Assembly (NCBI GenBank): GCA_964059195.1
Contig: CAXKWD010000006.1
Location: forward strand, 2,968,530-3,032,529
DNA length: 64,000 bases
Reading direction: 5' to 3'
Source of the DNA: Ectobius pallidus
Taxonomy: Eukaryota > Arthropoda > Insecta > Blattodea > Ectobiidae
Below are positions 1 through 10,162 of the stretch, piece after piece; positions within the stretch are counted from its first letter, which is position 1; every line of letters starts with the position of its first letter. The translations under genes and the position numbers were made by a program. Under the pieces are notes generated by a model. The model was not told the origin of the DNA. It did not search any database and saw only the letters and a list, made by a program, of their open reading frames with translations.

Positions 1-1263
1 GAAATAGACGAGCATCTACCAGAAACCCAATTCGGGTTCAGAAAGGGAAGATCAACCCTAAATGCAATCGAACTCTTGCTAAAGCAAATATGGGAATCCT
101 TAGAGGAAAACGAAAAATATTACGCTGTCTTCATAGACTTCACTAAGGCTTTCGATTTGATAAACAGGAAACTAGTGACTGCAAAACTAAAGGAGATGCT
201 AGGCGAAAACAACATATGGTCAAACCTCATCACATCAATACTACGATGGAACGAAATACGTGTCTCGGACAACCTGACCTTATCAGATCCGATAGCCCAA
301 TCAAATGGAGTCTTACAGGGAGACCCATTAAGTCCCTTGCTGTTTATAGCAGCAACCGAAGAAATTCTAAGATTCACCCAAAAAGAAGGAGTATTCTCGT
401 GCGCATATGCGGATGACATCGTTATTGGCTCAAGAGACATAACAAAACTCCAGGAAACAGTAAACGACATGGAAATATGGTGCTCCAAACACAAGCTCGA
501 CATCAACATATCAAAAACAGAGACCATGATCGTTAGGAATGGAGGGAAGGCACCCGCATCAGCAGAGATACTCATAAGGGGCAGAAAATTAAAGATAGTG
601 CCAGACTTCAAATATTTAGGCATCACGCTGCAAACAAGCGCAAAATGCTTCACAAAACACGTCACAGAGAAGGCAACCAAAGCAATAATGGCATCGCACG
701 AAATAAAAAACATCAAAACCCTTAGCCTAGAGACAGCAATGTTACTATTCAGAGCAAAAATTCTTCCAATACTAACATACGGCATCGAAATCATCTGGCC
801 ACATTTAACAACAAAGAATCTATCCACCTTAGAAAGGGTGAAAGCAAACTACATAAAGAAAGCAAAAGGAGTTTCAAAAATGACCCGGTCAAGACTCGCA
901 TATCTCCTGGCAATGGAAACATTCCTCGTAGAAGATCTCAGGACAAGCATACCTCTACCCAACACCAGCGCATCAGAAAAACTGCTGGCAGAACTGACAG
1001 GAAAAAGAGATGAAGTACTACCAGAATTCTATGGCACAGGAGCCATGATAGACAGATCATGGTCAAAGGCAAACTTCGAAATGAGGCACGTCATTACAAG
1101 ATTGGCAGTCCACGGGTTTCATCACCTAATGTGCAAAAACACACACTTCCATGAACCCAGTGTCGATTGTGAATGCTTACTATGTGAGAAACCGTGCGAT
1201 CGGTACCATATCGAATTCTGTACAAAAAGAACAAAGACAATATGTGAATATGCAAACATGTAA
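1..1263 (+). CDS. Non-LTR retrotransposon reverse transcriptase, C-terminal part, cut by the window edge
   Basis: The frame is open from base 1 to a TAA at 1261-1263 (420 codons), so the true start lies outside the window. It begins at the QFGFRKGRST block of a LINE reverse transcriptase. It continues with the first catalytic Asp in IDFTKAFD, then QGDPLSPLLF, then the YADD catalytic box at 406-417. The C-terminus carries a Cys/His cluster (CECLLC ... YHIEFC), as in the zinc-knuckle tail of many LINE ORF2 proteins. The enzyme would copy LINE RNA at a nicked target. The reading frame is intact over this length, so the copy may be fairly young. The clade is not assigned; the QGDPLSPLLF form differs from the GVPQGSILGPLLF form of the other LINEs here. 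Confidence 0.85.
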   Translation, partial: EIDEHLPETQFGFRKGRSTLNAIELLLKQIWESLEENEKYYAVFIDFTKAFDLINRKLVTAKLKEMLGENNIWSNLITSILRWNEIRVSDNLTLSDPIAQSNGVLQGDPLSPLLFIAATEEILRFTQKEGVFSCAYADDIVIGSRDITKLQETVNDMEIWCSKHKLDINISKTETMIVRNGGKAPASAEILIRGRKLKIVPDFKYLGITLQTSAKCFTKHVTEKATKAIMASHEIKNIKTLSLETAMLLFRAKILPILTYGIEIIWPHLTTKNLSTLERVKANYIKKAKGVSKMTRSRLAYLLAMETFLVEDLRTSIPLPNTSASEKLLAELTGKRDEVLPEFYGTGAMIDRSWSKANFEMRHVITRLAVHGFHHLMCKNTHFHEPSVDCECLLCEKPCDRYHIEFCTKRTKTICEYANM

Positions 1264-1309
1264 ACTATCTTTGAAGTATGGCTATTTGGCTGCAATTTAT
1301 TTATTAATT

Positions 1310-1866
1310 AATTAAATATTTTATTTTTTATTTTTTTAATTTTGGAATTTTGGATTTTTTAAATATTTAATTTTTTAATTTTGGAATTTTAAATTTTAGG
1401 CCTTTGAATGTTTAATTTTTAATTTTTTTTTTTTTTTTATTTTTAAATTTTGGTTATTTTATTTTTTAAATTTAGGTTATTTGAATGTTTTTATTGGGAT
1501 TTTTTGGATATTTTATTTTTAAAATCTTGGATTTTTAAACTTTTTAATTTTGTATCTTTGAATTTTTTAGTTTTGAAATTTTGTATTTTTTTGTATTCTT
1601 TTACTTTTCAATTTTTTTAAATTTTGGATTTTTTAAATTGGATTTTTACACCTTTTAAATTTTGAATATTTGAATTTTTGATTTTTAAATATTTTAAATT
1701 TTGGATAAGCCTAATCATTGAGTTCATTGTTTTCTGTGCAGTCCGTTCCATCACACCTCACTAAATTCGTGACGATTTTTAGTGTGACACTAATTTCGTG
1801 ACGATTATTGAGCGTGTCACAAGCCCTGGAACTACCCCTACCGTGGCTAAATTAGTTTCATTTCAA
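1310..1866 (-). repeat. AT-rich repeat element (family W), truncated copy
   Basis: About 400 bp of A/T-only-like sequence is built from short runs such as TTTTAATTTTGGA. It is followed by a complex part with the alternating words CGTGACGA and TTAGTGTGAC. The same arrangement occurs at 36324-37008 and 43697-44372, where the outer ends are inverted repeats GAAGTGAAACT / AGTTTCACTTC. This copy keeps the complex end and loses the hairpin end. It has no coding capacity. Confidence 0.65.
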
Positions 1867-1882
1867 AAATCCATGTCAAATT

Positions 1883-1956
1883 GGCCGGCCCCAGGATTGG
1901 AACCTGGGACCTCCTGAATGCGAGTCCAAGACGTTACCATTTCAGCCACCTTGCTG
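1883..1956 (-). repeat. tRNA-derived SINE head (family A)
   Basis: On the minus strand there is an A-box-like GTGGCTGAAATGG, a B-box-like GGTTCCAATCC, and then GGCCGGCC. The same head occurs at 8940, 10049, 36235, 42140 and 61165. It folds roughly as a tRNA but lacks a convincing anticodon arm and has the extra GGCCGGCC tail, so a SINE is more likely than a tRNA gene. Confidence 0.7.
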
Positions 1957-2667
1957 GGTATTTGTTCTGTTAATATTCTAGTTATCCCACTTATTCCTTC
2001 ACGTAAGCTTATCAACCTTTCTAAAGAGATAGTGGTCTAAGACTCAAAAGTTTCTGAAACATGACCTACTTGCTCCATCTGGCATTTTGTTACATCAGTT
2101 TATCTGATTTTGTTTCCTCATGAAGGCATAACTATTAATTTTCAAATATTGTCATAGCTGTACTTTTCTCGGGAGTATGAGGATCCTAATTGCAAACCCG
2201 GCAATCTCTGTTTCGAAAATAAAGACAAATTTGCAGATTTCTAATGAAAGTTTAATGGACATACACTAAATATGTCATATGATATGAGTACACTTTTATT
2301 ATAAGTTAAAATATCTATATGTATATTTTTTAATGGAGAATGCCGGGTTTGTTAATAAACTCCTTGTATGTGATGTCGTCATTTCTGGCATCTCCTTTTT
2401 CGATGCCAATACTGCCATTATTACCTTTAACAATCGCTGTAAGGCACAATGTTAGTATTTTGTTTTTTCCCCCGTCAAGCCTGTACAAATCAAGATGGCA
2501 GTTATTGTTGTGAGCTGTTGAGTTGTAAAAAACAAGTTAGGTACCATCACCTCATTTTGGCACTAAAATATCTCAATTAGGTAAGCTTTTATGTGTTATT
2601 TCATATGCTGAGATCTTTCGGAACATATTATGATGAATATAATATTTATGAAAATATTTAAATTTTA
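1957..2667. other. Non-coding duplication-arm DNA
   Basis: I see no gene here. The stretch is mirrored at about 35656-36234 and 33011-33123 of the right arm. It contains the undisturbed form of the site (GTTA at 2536-2539) into which the right-arm LINE inserted. It also carries the word ACATCAGTTTATCTGATTTT shared with the composite repeats at 10.4, 41.9 and 61.0 kb. Confidence 0.5.
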
Positions 2668-3295
2668 GAACAGCCGCTAAATCATTTGAACAAGCGGAGG
2701 AATTCAAATATCTGGGAACAGTAATTACAGATACAAATAATATTAAGGCAGAAGTTAAGTCTCGACTCAAATCAGGAACTGCTTGTTTTATGCAGTTCAG
2801 AATCTCTTTTCTTCTAGTCTTCTGTCCAGAAATCTAAAAGTTAAGATTTATAAGACTGTTATCATGCCTGTTGTATTATATGGATGTGAAACATGGCCGC
2901 TAACTGATCAGGAAGAACGTAGTCTGAGAGTGTTTGAAAATAGGGTGCTTCAAAAAATATTTGGGCCCAAGAGGGATGACAATGGGGACTGGAGAAAATT
3001 GCATAACGATGAGCTTCAGGACCTGTACGCCTCACCAGATATCGTAAGGGTAATTAAATCGTGAAGGATGTAATGGGCTGGACATGCTGCATGCATACAT
3101 CTCAAAAGTATTGATTGGGAGACCCAAAGGGAAAAGACCACATGGAAGGCCTAGACGTAGGTGAGAGGACAATCTTAGAATGGATTTATGGGAAGTAGTA
3201 TTTTTGGGGGATGAATTGATGGAATTAGCACAGAATAGGGTTGGATGGCGGACTCAGGTAAGTGCAGCAATGAACCTTCGGGTTCCATAAAATAG
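2668..3295 (+). pseudogene. RTE-like LINE ORF2 C-terminal relic
   Basis: Translation gives FEQAEEFKYLGTVITD, then a frameshift near 2785. It continues as KVKIYKTVIMPVVLYGCETW, then RVFENRVLQKIFGPKRDD and INDEL-broken remains of the GRPRRRWED ... AAMNLRVP tail. This tail is typical of a widespread insect LINE group that ends in short tandem repeats. At least two frame breaks make it a dead fragment. The right arm carries the same relic at 32346-33010 in opposite orientation, where the RPRGRPRRRWED part is better preserved. Confidence 0.75.
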
Positions 3296-3343
3296 ATAAT
3301 ATTCCTTTAAGATAGCTTGCTTAGGAATTGTCTATTGCCATTG

Positions 3344-3370
3344 AGTAAGTAAGTAAGTAAGTAAGTAAGT
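3344..3370 (+). repeat. (GTAA)n microsatellite tail of the RTE-like LINE
   Basis: About seven GTAA units lie just after the LINE terminal sequence. Short tandem tails instead of poly(A) are usual for RTE-type LINEs. The complementary TTAC run is at about 32288-32306. Confidence 0.75.
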
Positions 3371-3471
3371 ATCATTACGAATAATTTCACTGAATATGGG
3401 TGGTTATAAAGCATAACCACCATGTGGGGCCATTACCTACAAAATGTTCATTTTATTTCAGTTCGTGTGTT

Positions 3472-3615
3472 ATGATAACAAGGAAGAAGTGGGATGTTCG
3501 TGGATATCTGATTTTGGAAAATTTAGATGAAACTATATACGAAATATTGGATGAAATACCCAGCGATACTGAATCGGGAGATGAGTTTTTCTCTGACGAT
3601 GAAGACACGGAGTAA
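3472..3615 (+). CDS. Small acidic ORF, possible N-terminus of a piggyBac-like transposase
   Basis: The frame encodes 47 residues starting MITRKKWD and ending in an acidic tail (SDTESGDEFFSDDEDTE). It is preceded by a pyrimidine tract and an AG at 3460-3461 that resembles a splice acceptor. The right arm keeps an equally long open copy (32042-32185, minus strand), although the flanking DNA has drifted. Short acidic N-termini of this kind are common in piggyBac-type transposases, but no catalytic part is present. The assignment is weak; a fragment of another gene is equally possible. Confidence 0.3.
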   Translation: MITRKKWDVRGYLILENLDETIYEILDEIPSDTESGDEFFSDDEDTE

Positions 3616-3902
3616 AGGAGTCAAAAAACTGTTTCCTTATGTATTGCTCAAAATGAGTCTCATTTATTGTGTTAACTGCTGTATTGCATAGTGATCTCGC
3701 AATGAAACCACCATTTTTCCAAATCACAAACTTATGTATTTCGTAATTTCAAAATTTGGGCCTCTTACTTAAAAAATATTAGTGTATTTTATTGTTTAAT
3801 TTATTTTCCCCCAATTTTCCTGAATATGCTTAAAGGGTTGGGATATTTGTCTCCATAAAGGAATAGGCATAGGGAGTATCAGAGAGGGCCAATACAATTT
3901 GC
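3616..3902. other. Non-coding duplication-arm DNA
   Basis: I see no gene or repeat of my own recognition here. The stretch is shared with the right arm (31752-32041). Confidence 0.4.
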
Positions 3903-4153
3903 GGGTGCGTGGGCAAAGAGAGTTAAGTCCACTTTCTAGTTACTGAGAATTAGAGCGACTTAACACGCTTTACCCTCCCAACATCGCTCTAGAGATGGAT
4001 AAAGCCATGAGGCACACATCCATAACTACCGTACAATATTGAATATGACTTACTGGACTTAACACAACTGTAGAGGACATTTTTATCTATAACTCTATGG
4101 ACATATCTCAATTTCTGAAAATGGTGGACTTAACTCTCTTTGCCCACGCACCC
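3903..4153. mobile_element. MITE with 28-30 bp perfect terminal inverted repeats
   Basis: It starts GGGTGCGTGGGCAAAGAGAG and ends with the exact complement, continuing through TTAAGTCCA. The 251-bp interior has no ORF. The right-arm counterpart (31563-31751) is about 60 bp shorter in the middle. Flanks show no clean target duplication, so the superfamily is open. The CCC/GGG ends recall piggyBac, but there is no TTAA. Confidence 0.75.
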
Positions 4154-4383
4154 GAGAATGCAGTTGATACTTATCTTTTGATCTTTAGTTAGAAACTTAC
4201 ACTGGAAAGTGATTTGGATTACATTATCTGGTTAAACTGATTCTGTGGACATTAATAAATCTACAGAAGCAATCAACAAAAGGTTTTATTTTTAGGGAAG
4301 TCAGAGCTCTTTGTTTTTACATCTCTGTTCAGTAATGCATGCAATTAGTAGAACTAGACCTTCCAGAAATGATAGCTTATAAC
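4154..4383. other. Non-coding duplication-arm DNA
   Basis: No gene is seen. It is mirrored at about 31331-31562. Confidence 0.4.
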
Positions 4384-4511
4384 ATGTAGATGTAGATGTA
4401 GATATCGCGTCCTGTAGATCGTATGTTGAGCGGGGCTCAAAGATATAGAACATGTCAGATCAAAAAATACATGCATGTTATTGCAAGCTGCCAAATTTAT
4501 CCAAGGTGGAT
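4384..4511 (-). mobile_element. 5'-truncated LINE 3' tail (same family as the LINE at 17347)
   Basis: On the minus strand the sequence runs from the last ORF2 codons (GSLQ then stop) through TTTTTTGATCTGACATG to a (CTACAT)n tail. The same end occurs at 24270-24380 and 31202-31330. A copy of about 130 bp ending in a short tandem tail is typical of 5'-truncated LINE insertion. Confidence 0.7.
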
Positions 4512-4775
4512 AAATCACTATTTAAAAAAGAACCACTCAAATAATAATGGTGATCAATTAAATCAAATATATTTTACTTAGTTGAAATTACATGCGTTTT
4601 TACCATATTTTCTGCAACAAAACTGATCATGCCAGCAAAAAACTTTAGGTCTCGCACCAGCTAATCTCCCCCTGCTTAGCCTTACTTGCACCTTCCTATG
4701 CTATAAAGCTGCCCAATATGGCAACACTGCAGCTCACTATAATATCCTATACAAAATCACAATGTTAATAAAATG

Positions 4776-5288
4776 ACAGACATATAAGCATTCATGAACC
4801 ACACATTAGTGTTCCTGTTGGACATTACATGAGAATATTATAGGAGAAAAATTCCTCCGACACTGGGACTTGAACCCAGGACCTATGGCTATTCGTGCAA
4901 GAGCTCTACCAACTGAGCCAAGCCAGAATTCAATTCACAGCGCCAGATGGAAGCTCTGGAGGAATTTTTCTCGTACAATATTCTCATGTAAGTCCAACAG
5001 AGAAAATAATCTGTGGTTCATGAATGCTTATATATCTATCTTGAATGTTAACTGTACAATAACAGTGTGAGCCCGGTCACAAAAAATCACTACTTGTGTT
5101 CCTCATGTGACATAGCTTGTCTGTCTGTGAGGTAGACCATTAAGGGCAGTCAGTTGTAGGAGAGAGGTTCCATCTGGCGCTGTGAAATGAACTCTGGCTT
5201 AGCTCAGTTGGTAGAGGATTGGCGCGAATAGCCAAATGTCCTGGGTTAAAGCCCCAGTGTCGGAGGAATTTCTCTCCTATAATATTAG
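4776..5288. mobile_element. Double SINE B insertion with 12-bp target-site duplication
   Basis: GTTAATAAAATG lies at both 4764-4775 and 5289-5300. The right arm has a single copy of this word (30964-30975, complement) with the flanks joined, so it is the empty site. Inside are two tRNA-like heads in opposite orientation: minus at 4853-4928 and plus at 5194-5265, with boxes GGCTCAGTTGGTAGAG and GGTTCAAGTCCC. The first lies within inverted arms of about 75 bp at 4784-4859 and 4957-5033. It inserted after the large duplication formed. Confidence 0.75.
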
Positions 5289-5430
5289 GTTAATAAAATG
5301 GTTTTGCACCATACAAATATATATATATATATATCAAGAAAATGACCCTTGAACGATACCAAATGCCTATTTCTCATGTATTAAAGCTCCCTAAGCTTAG
5401 ATGAATTTTCCCTTCACCATCCAGTAATCA

Positions 5431-5709
5431 TTCATGGTGTAGTGGTTAAGGCTGCTGGTTACAGTGCTAGCGATCACGAGTTCCATCCAAACTTTAACGT
5501 TAAGAATAAAAAGGTATGCTAGGTAAAGTGAGAGAAAGGGAGGAAGAGGAAGAGGATAAAGGAAAGAATTTTTTTTCGAGTTTCACTTTTGGAATTACTA
5601 GCAACATCGTCTAGGAGGTTTCGTGGGAGGCATTCAGGCATTGGGAGAGGGGGTAGCCTAGTGTGTGACAAAACTGTTTTTTCCCATTGTTCGTTGTTAA
5701 AAGAAGACA
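5431..5709 (+). repeat. tRNA-derived SINE (family C)
   Basis: The head GGTGTAGTGGTTAAGGCT is followed by a purine-rich body (GGGAGGAAGAGG) and an end around AACAACGAACAATGGG read on the other strand. Relatives lie at 30579-30868, 39299-39600 and 41084-41330. The B box here is degraded (GAGTTCCATCC). Confidence 0.65.
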
Positions 5710-5978
5710 TGATGACTCACATAGGATTTCTGTCTTTCCTCTTCTGCACTGAAGTTACTGATGCCAGTTGGCAGCTAGTAAGAACTCATTGCACAATCCA
5801 ACAAAAGCTATTATTTATACATACAAATCGTGATTGTATTTTAATCAATACAGTCTATTGTAATAAAAAAAAAACTTGTAAACAGACAAGTTTACATATA
5901 TCACACTAAAAAGCTTTTTCTCCTGTATGGGTAAGCAGATGGGGTTTAAGATTACGTCTTTTGAGAGACTGTTCTGCT

Positions 5979-8216
5979 TCAGACAACACACTGGAAAGCT
6001 TTCTCTCCTGTATGAGTAAGCATATGAGTTTTGAGACTACTTTTCTGAGAACATGTTTTTCCACAAACATCACATTTGAAAGGTTTTTCACCTGTATGAG
6101 TAAGCAGATGATATTTGAGATGACCTCTTCGAGAAAATGATTTGCTACATTCATCACGTTTGAAAGGTTTTTCTCTTGTATGTGTAAGAAGATGAGTTTT
6201 CAGACGACTTCTCGTAGGAAATGATTTGATACATATATCACATTTGCAAGGTTTTTCTTCTGTATGGGTAAACAGATGGGATTTAAGACTACTTCTTTGA
6301 GAGAATGTTCTGCTACAGACAACACACAGGAAAGCTTTTTCTCCTGTATGAGTAAGCAGATGACCTTTGAGATGACCTCTTTGAGAAAATGTTTTGCCAC
6401 AAACATCACATTTGAAAGGTTTTTCACCTGTATGAGTAAGCAGATGATCTTTGAGATGACCTCTTAGAGAAAATGTTTTGCTACACACATCACATTTGAA
6501 AGCTTTTTCTCCTGTATGAATAAGCAGATGACTTTTGAGATGACTTCGTTGAGAAAATGTTTTACGACAAACATCACATTTGAAAGGTTTTTCTCCTGTA
6601 TGAGTAAGCAGATGATTTTTGAGATGACTTCTTTTAGAAAATGTTTTATCACAAACATCACATTTGAAAGCTCTTTCTCCTGTATGGTGAAGCAGATGAC
6701 CTTTGAGATGACCTCTTTGAGAAAATGCTTTGCCACAAACATCACATCTGAAAGGTTTTTCTCCTGTATGGGTACGCAGATGAACTTTGAGAAAACTTCT
6801 TTGAGAAAATGTTTTGCCACAAACATCACATTTGAAAAGTGTTTCTCCTGTATGAATAAGCAGATGACTTTTGAGATTACTTCTTAGAGAAAATGTTTTG
6901 CCACAAACATCACATTTGAAAGGTTTTTCTCCTGTATGAGTAAGCAGATGATCTTTGAGATTACTTCTTTGAGAAAATGTTTTGCCACAGATATCACATC
7001 TGAAAGCTTTTTCTCCTGTATGTGTAAGCACATGAGATTTCAAAGTACTTTTTTGAGAGAATGTTCTGCTACAGAAATCACACTGGAAAGCTTTTTCTCC
7101 TGTATGAGTAAGCTGATGACACTTGAGAACACTTCTTTGAGAAAATGTTTTGCCACAAACATCACATGTGAAAGGTTTTTCTCCTGTATGAGTAAGGTGA
7201 TGAACTTTGAGATTCAGTGGCGGACGCAGGAATTTTTTTCGGGGGGGGATTTGACTTTCAACTTACATATACAATTAGTTTATAAAACTGGCCACTTAGA
7301 GTACATGTATAGCCTTTTTTCAAATTTCGGGGGGGGATGTAACCCCCCTATCCCCCCCCCTGCGTCCGCCACTGTTGAGATTGCATCTTTGAGAAAATGT
7401 TCTGCTACAGAAATCACACTGGAAAGCTTTTTCTCCTGTATGAGTAAGTAGATGACCATTGAGATGACCTCTTTGAGAAAATGTTTTGCCACAAACATCA
7501 CATTTGAAAGGTTTTTCTCCTGTATGGTTAAGCTGGTGACATTTGAGAACACTTCTTCGAGAAAATGTTTTGCCACAAACATCACATTTGAAAGGTTTTT
7601 CTCCTGTATGAGTACGCAGATGAACTTTGAGATAACTTCTTTGAGAAAATGTTTTCCTACATACATCACATTCGAAAGCTTTTTGTCCTATATGTGTTAG
7701 CAGATGAGATTTGAGACTACTGACATCACCGGAGACACTTTCAGCTCCAGTATGATGACCTAAATCATAAAATTGATACTGTTTTTCAGTAAGAATGTGC
7801 TGATGTTTATTTTGTCGTTCTGAAGTACCTTTGGAATTTTGTTGTTCCTGAACCAGTATCTCTACATTTTGTACTCTATTGGATAATGGAGAATCGCTGC
7901 GTTCACACACGTATGTATTCTCAGTCTTAATGGGGTCAAGGATATTCATACAATCATCAGTAAGCAGAAGTTCTTCGTTATTTCCTACAGGAAACGTTTC
8001 CGGGATTTTGTCGCACGATGTCGATGTCTCTAACTTCGAGACTGCTCCAATATCTGGGTCTATACCCTCACTTTTAATTTGACGTATCTGTACTAAATTG
8101 TAGGTTATGGGTATATCTTCACACTTAATAGTATGTTCGTGTTTTACACATTGCGATTGCAAGTTTTCTTGTTTCATTTCTGTTCCATCGTATTGTAATG
8201 TTGCCGCATTCTCCAT
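5979..8216 (-). pseudogene. C2H2 zinc-finger array gene, broken by a hAT MITE
   Basis: The start is placed at the ATG at 8216-8214 (MENAATLQ), because the 46-kb paralogue starts at the matching codon. About 165 residues of acidic, Ser/Thr-rich N-terminus contain IKSE and IKTE words that fit the SUMO-acceptor pattern. Next come three full C2H2 fingers, a fourth cut by the MITE at 7215, two more before 7043 and about twelve after it, nearly all joined by HTGEKPF-type linkers. Such arrays bind DNA in the nucleus. The MITE plus its duplication add 168 bp, so the frame is kept, but a TGA at 7322-7320 inside the MITE ends translation. One late finger has Cys to Arg, and a TGT-to-TGA change at 5979-5981 ends the array early. 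Confidence 0.8.
7215..7374. mobile_element. hAT-type MITE inside a zinc-finger coding frame
   Basis: It has perfect 16-bp terminal inverted repeats (CAGTGGCGGACGCAGG). An 8-bp target duplication TTGAGATT lies at 7207-7214 and 7375-7382. Eight-base duplications and CAG ends are the hAT signature. The 160-bp interior holds runs of eight or more G or C near each end and no ORF. A diverged relative lies at 48024-48209. Confidence 0.95.
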
Positions 8217-8525
8217 TATGTGAAGTGGTGGGTACAAGTGCACTTTAGCTAAGTTTACGACAGGACGGAACTATGACTTACTTCAAACCCACCTACATCA
8301 CCAGTATCGCAAATTTGTACAAAGATTAAGATTTCGTATTGTAAACCGTAATTTGTTAACTATTACTGTTAGGAGGAGTAGTGGGAGAGCCAACTTCTCC
8401 TGTATCTCATAGGCCGTGACTGGTGATTTGTTTCGGCTATATTCGTAGTTCACTCGGTTTGTCGTATTTGTGCTTCATTCGAAACGATATTATGGCGATG
8501 GTATACAGTTTGTTTGCACAGCTAG
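8217..8525 (-). promoter_or_regulatory. Upstream region conserved with the 46-kb zinc-finger paralogue
   Basis: Stretches such as ACGAATATAGCCGAAACAAA and AAGTAAGTCATAGTTCCGTC occur in the same order upstream of the start codon at 46122. This makes it likely 5' leader or promoter of the ancestral gene. No core promoter motif is certain. A piece of about 28 bp (8231-8260) is absent at the matching place in the paralogue. Confidence 0.4.
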
Positions 8526-8801
8526 CAGGGTTGGAAAAAAACATGTTTTTTTTTTTTTAAAAGAACAAAAAACGTTTATTTTGTTTAAAACGTTTTTTAT
8601 GTGAACAACAATGTTGGTTGTTTTAAATGTGTTTTTTTAAACGTTTTTTTTTATGTTTAAAAAAGTATAAATTGTTCATTTTGTTTAAAACAATCATTTT
8701 AATGTATAGGGCCTATTATATACAAATATAAAACATTTTAAACAATTTGTTTTAAACACAAGCAATTGTTTTAAACACTTGTTTTAAACATTCCAACCCT
8801 G
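8526..8801. mobile_element. hAT-type MITE
   Basis: The terminal inverted repeats are CAGGGTTGGAA / TTCCAACCCTG. The flanks ACAGCTAG (8518-8525) and ATAGCTAG (8802-8809) match at seven of eight bases. The interior is made of GTTTAAAAC-like words with no ORF. The 46-kb paralogue reads CTAGCTATGCAAG without the element near 45898-45910, which is the empty site and supports the 8-bp duplication. Confidence 0.85.
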
Positions 8802-8939
8802 ATAGCTAGGAGTCTCTTTTTGTGAAAAAACAGCTGATTGACACAGTGTTGATGAGTCATGCTAAGTAAACATTCAATTCAGCATTTGTCTTTACAACTA
8901 TGGAATCCATCGAACACCCAATTCAAATTGGCCGGCCAC

Positions 8940-9013
8940 GGGATCTGAACCCGGGACTTCCCGTATGAGAGTCCTAGACGCTACCATCTCGGCCATCTCT
9001 CTCAGTGCTAAAT
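8940..9013 (-). repeat. tRNA-derived SINE head (family A)
   Basis: The minus strand shows GATGGCCGAGATGG, GGTTCAGATCC and GGCCGGCC. It lies in about 330 bp (8816-9145) that are missing at the corresponding place near 45885 upstream of the 46-kb zinc-finger gene, so that segment was gained here or lost there. Confidence 0.65.
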
Positions 9014-9285
9014 ATCTTGTTTTCTGATGTATTCAATATTTTAATTTTAATAAATAATTCGTATGTTAACAGTATAATTTACCAATAGAAATAATCCCTT
9101 AAGAGAGATCTTGCCAACTTCCAAGTATTGGAAAATACAACTATTGAAGTTCCCCATTCAGAAGCCGGGCCTCTGCACCCAAAATAAAACAGAGCTTTTC
9201 GCTCTGGATTCAAACTATACAAGAGTCTACCAAATCAACTGAAATTATACAACAAATACGTAGTTTTAGATCCTCTCTTCTAACA

Positions 9286-10123
9286 GAATACGCTGTATCG
9301 GATTTCCATGAAACTTGGTATACGCATTTACGACGTCCATCAAAAGTACTCTATTAAATTTGAACCTTATCTGTTGACCGGTACCGGAGTAAAACCCAAT
9401 TTAGTGTATATATTAAAGGCGCAATAACTCAAATACGCTTTATCAGATATTTATGAAACTTCGTATACGCATTTATAATGCCCATGGAAAGACGTCTGTT
9501 GATGTTCAACCAAATCGGTTGGCCAGTACCGGAATAATGCCCAATTTAGTGCCTTTTGTGTTAATATATGAGAAGTCGCGATAACTCAAATATGCTTTAT
9601 TGGATTTTCCTGAAACTTTGTATCCCCATTTATAATGTACATGGGAAGACGTCTACTGATATTAGACCAAATCGGTAGACCGGTACCGGAGTAAAACCTA
9701 ATTTAGTGTAGACTATATTTTAAAGACGCAGTAACTCAAATACGCTTTACCGGATTTTTATGAAACTTGGTATACACATTTATAGTGTTCATGGGAAGAC
9801 GTCTATTTATATTGGATGAAATCGGTTGACCTGTTTCGGAGTAATGCTCAATTTGGTGCCTATTTTATGATAATATACGTATTCGAAAGAATTTATAAAA
9901 AGAAAAAAAGCAAATCAGTTATCATGACAACATAGTCAATTGTTTTACTGTGATATTATAAGGCTTTGGAAATTAAAATAGAGTTAGCTATGACCAAAAA
10001 CACTATTGTTTTACATGCGCTTATCCAACTAGACCGTTAAACTGACCCAGGTGACCGAGATGGTAACGTCTTGGCCTCACATTATGAAGTTCCATGGTTC
10101 AAATCCCGAAACCGGCCAATTTC

Positions 10124-10162
<39 letters not shown>

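Larger units (their letters stand above)
1310..8063. repeat. Left arm of a large inverted duplication
   Basis: This block reappears reverse-complemented at about 29100-37008. Matching landmarks in mirrored order are the AT-rich repeat, SINE, RTE-like tail with its GTAA microsatellite, acidic ORF, GGGTGCGTGGGC MITE, LINE 3' tail, SINE C and zinc-finger gene. Sampled stretches look about 95% identical by eye. The outer edge is where the LINE at the window start gives way to the AT-rich repeat. The inner edge is in the zinc-finger N-terminal region, near the codons for DIGAV. Boundaries are approximate. Confidence 0.85.

Noticed and set aside
6264..7700. Long plus-strand frames opposite the left zinc-finger array
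   Set aside because: They repeat KCFATNITFERFFSCM, which is the complement of the finger codons. They exist only because the 84-bp finger unit has no stops on that strand. The same applies to 29392-29991 and 46662-47525.
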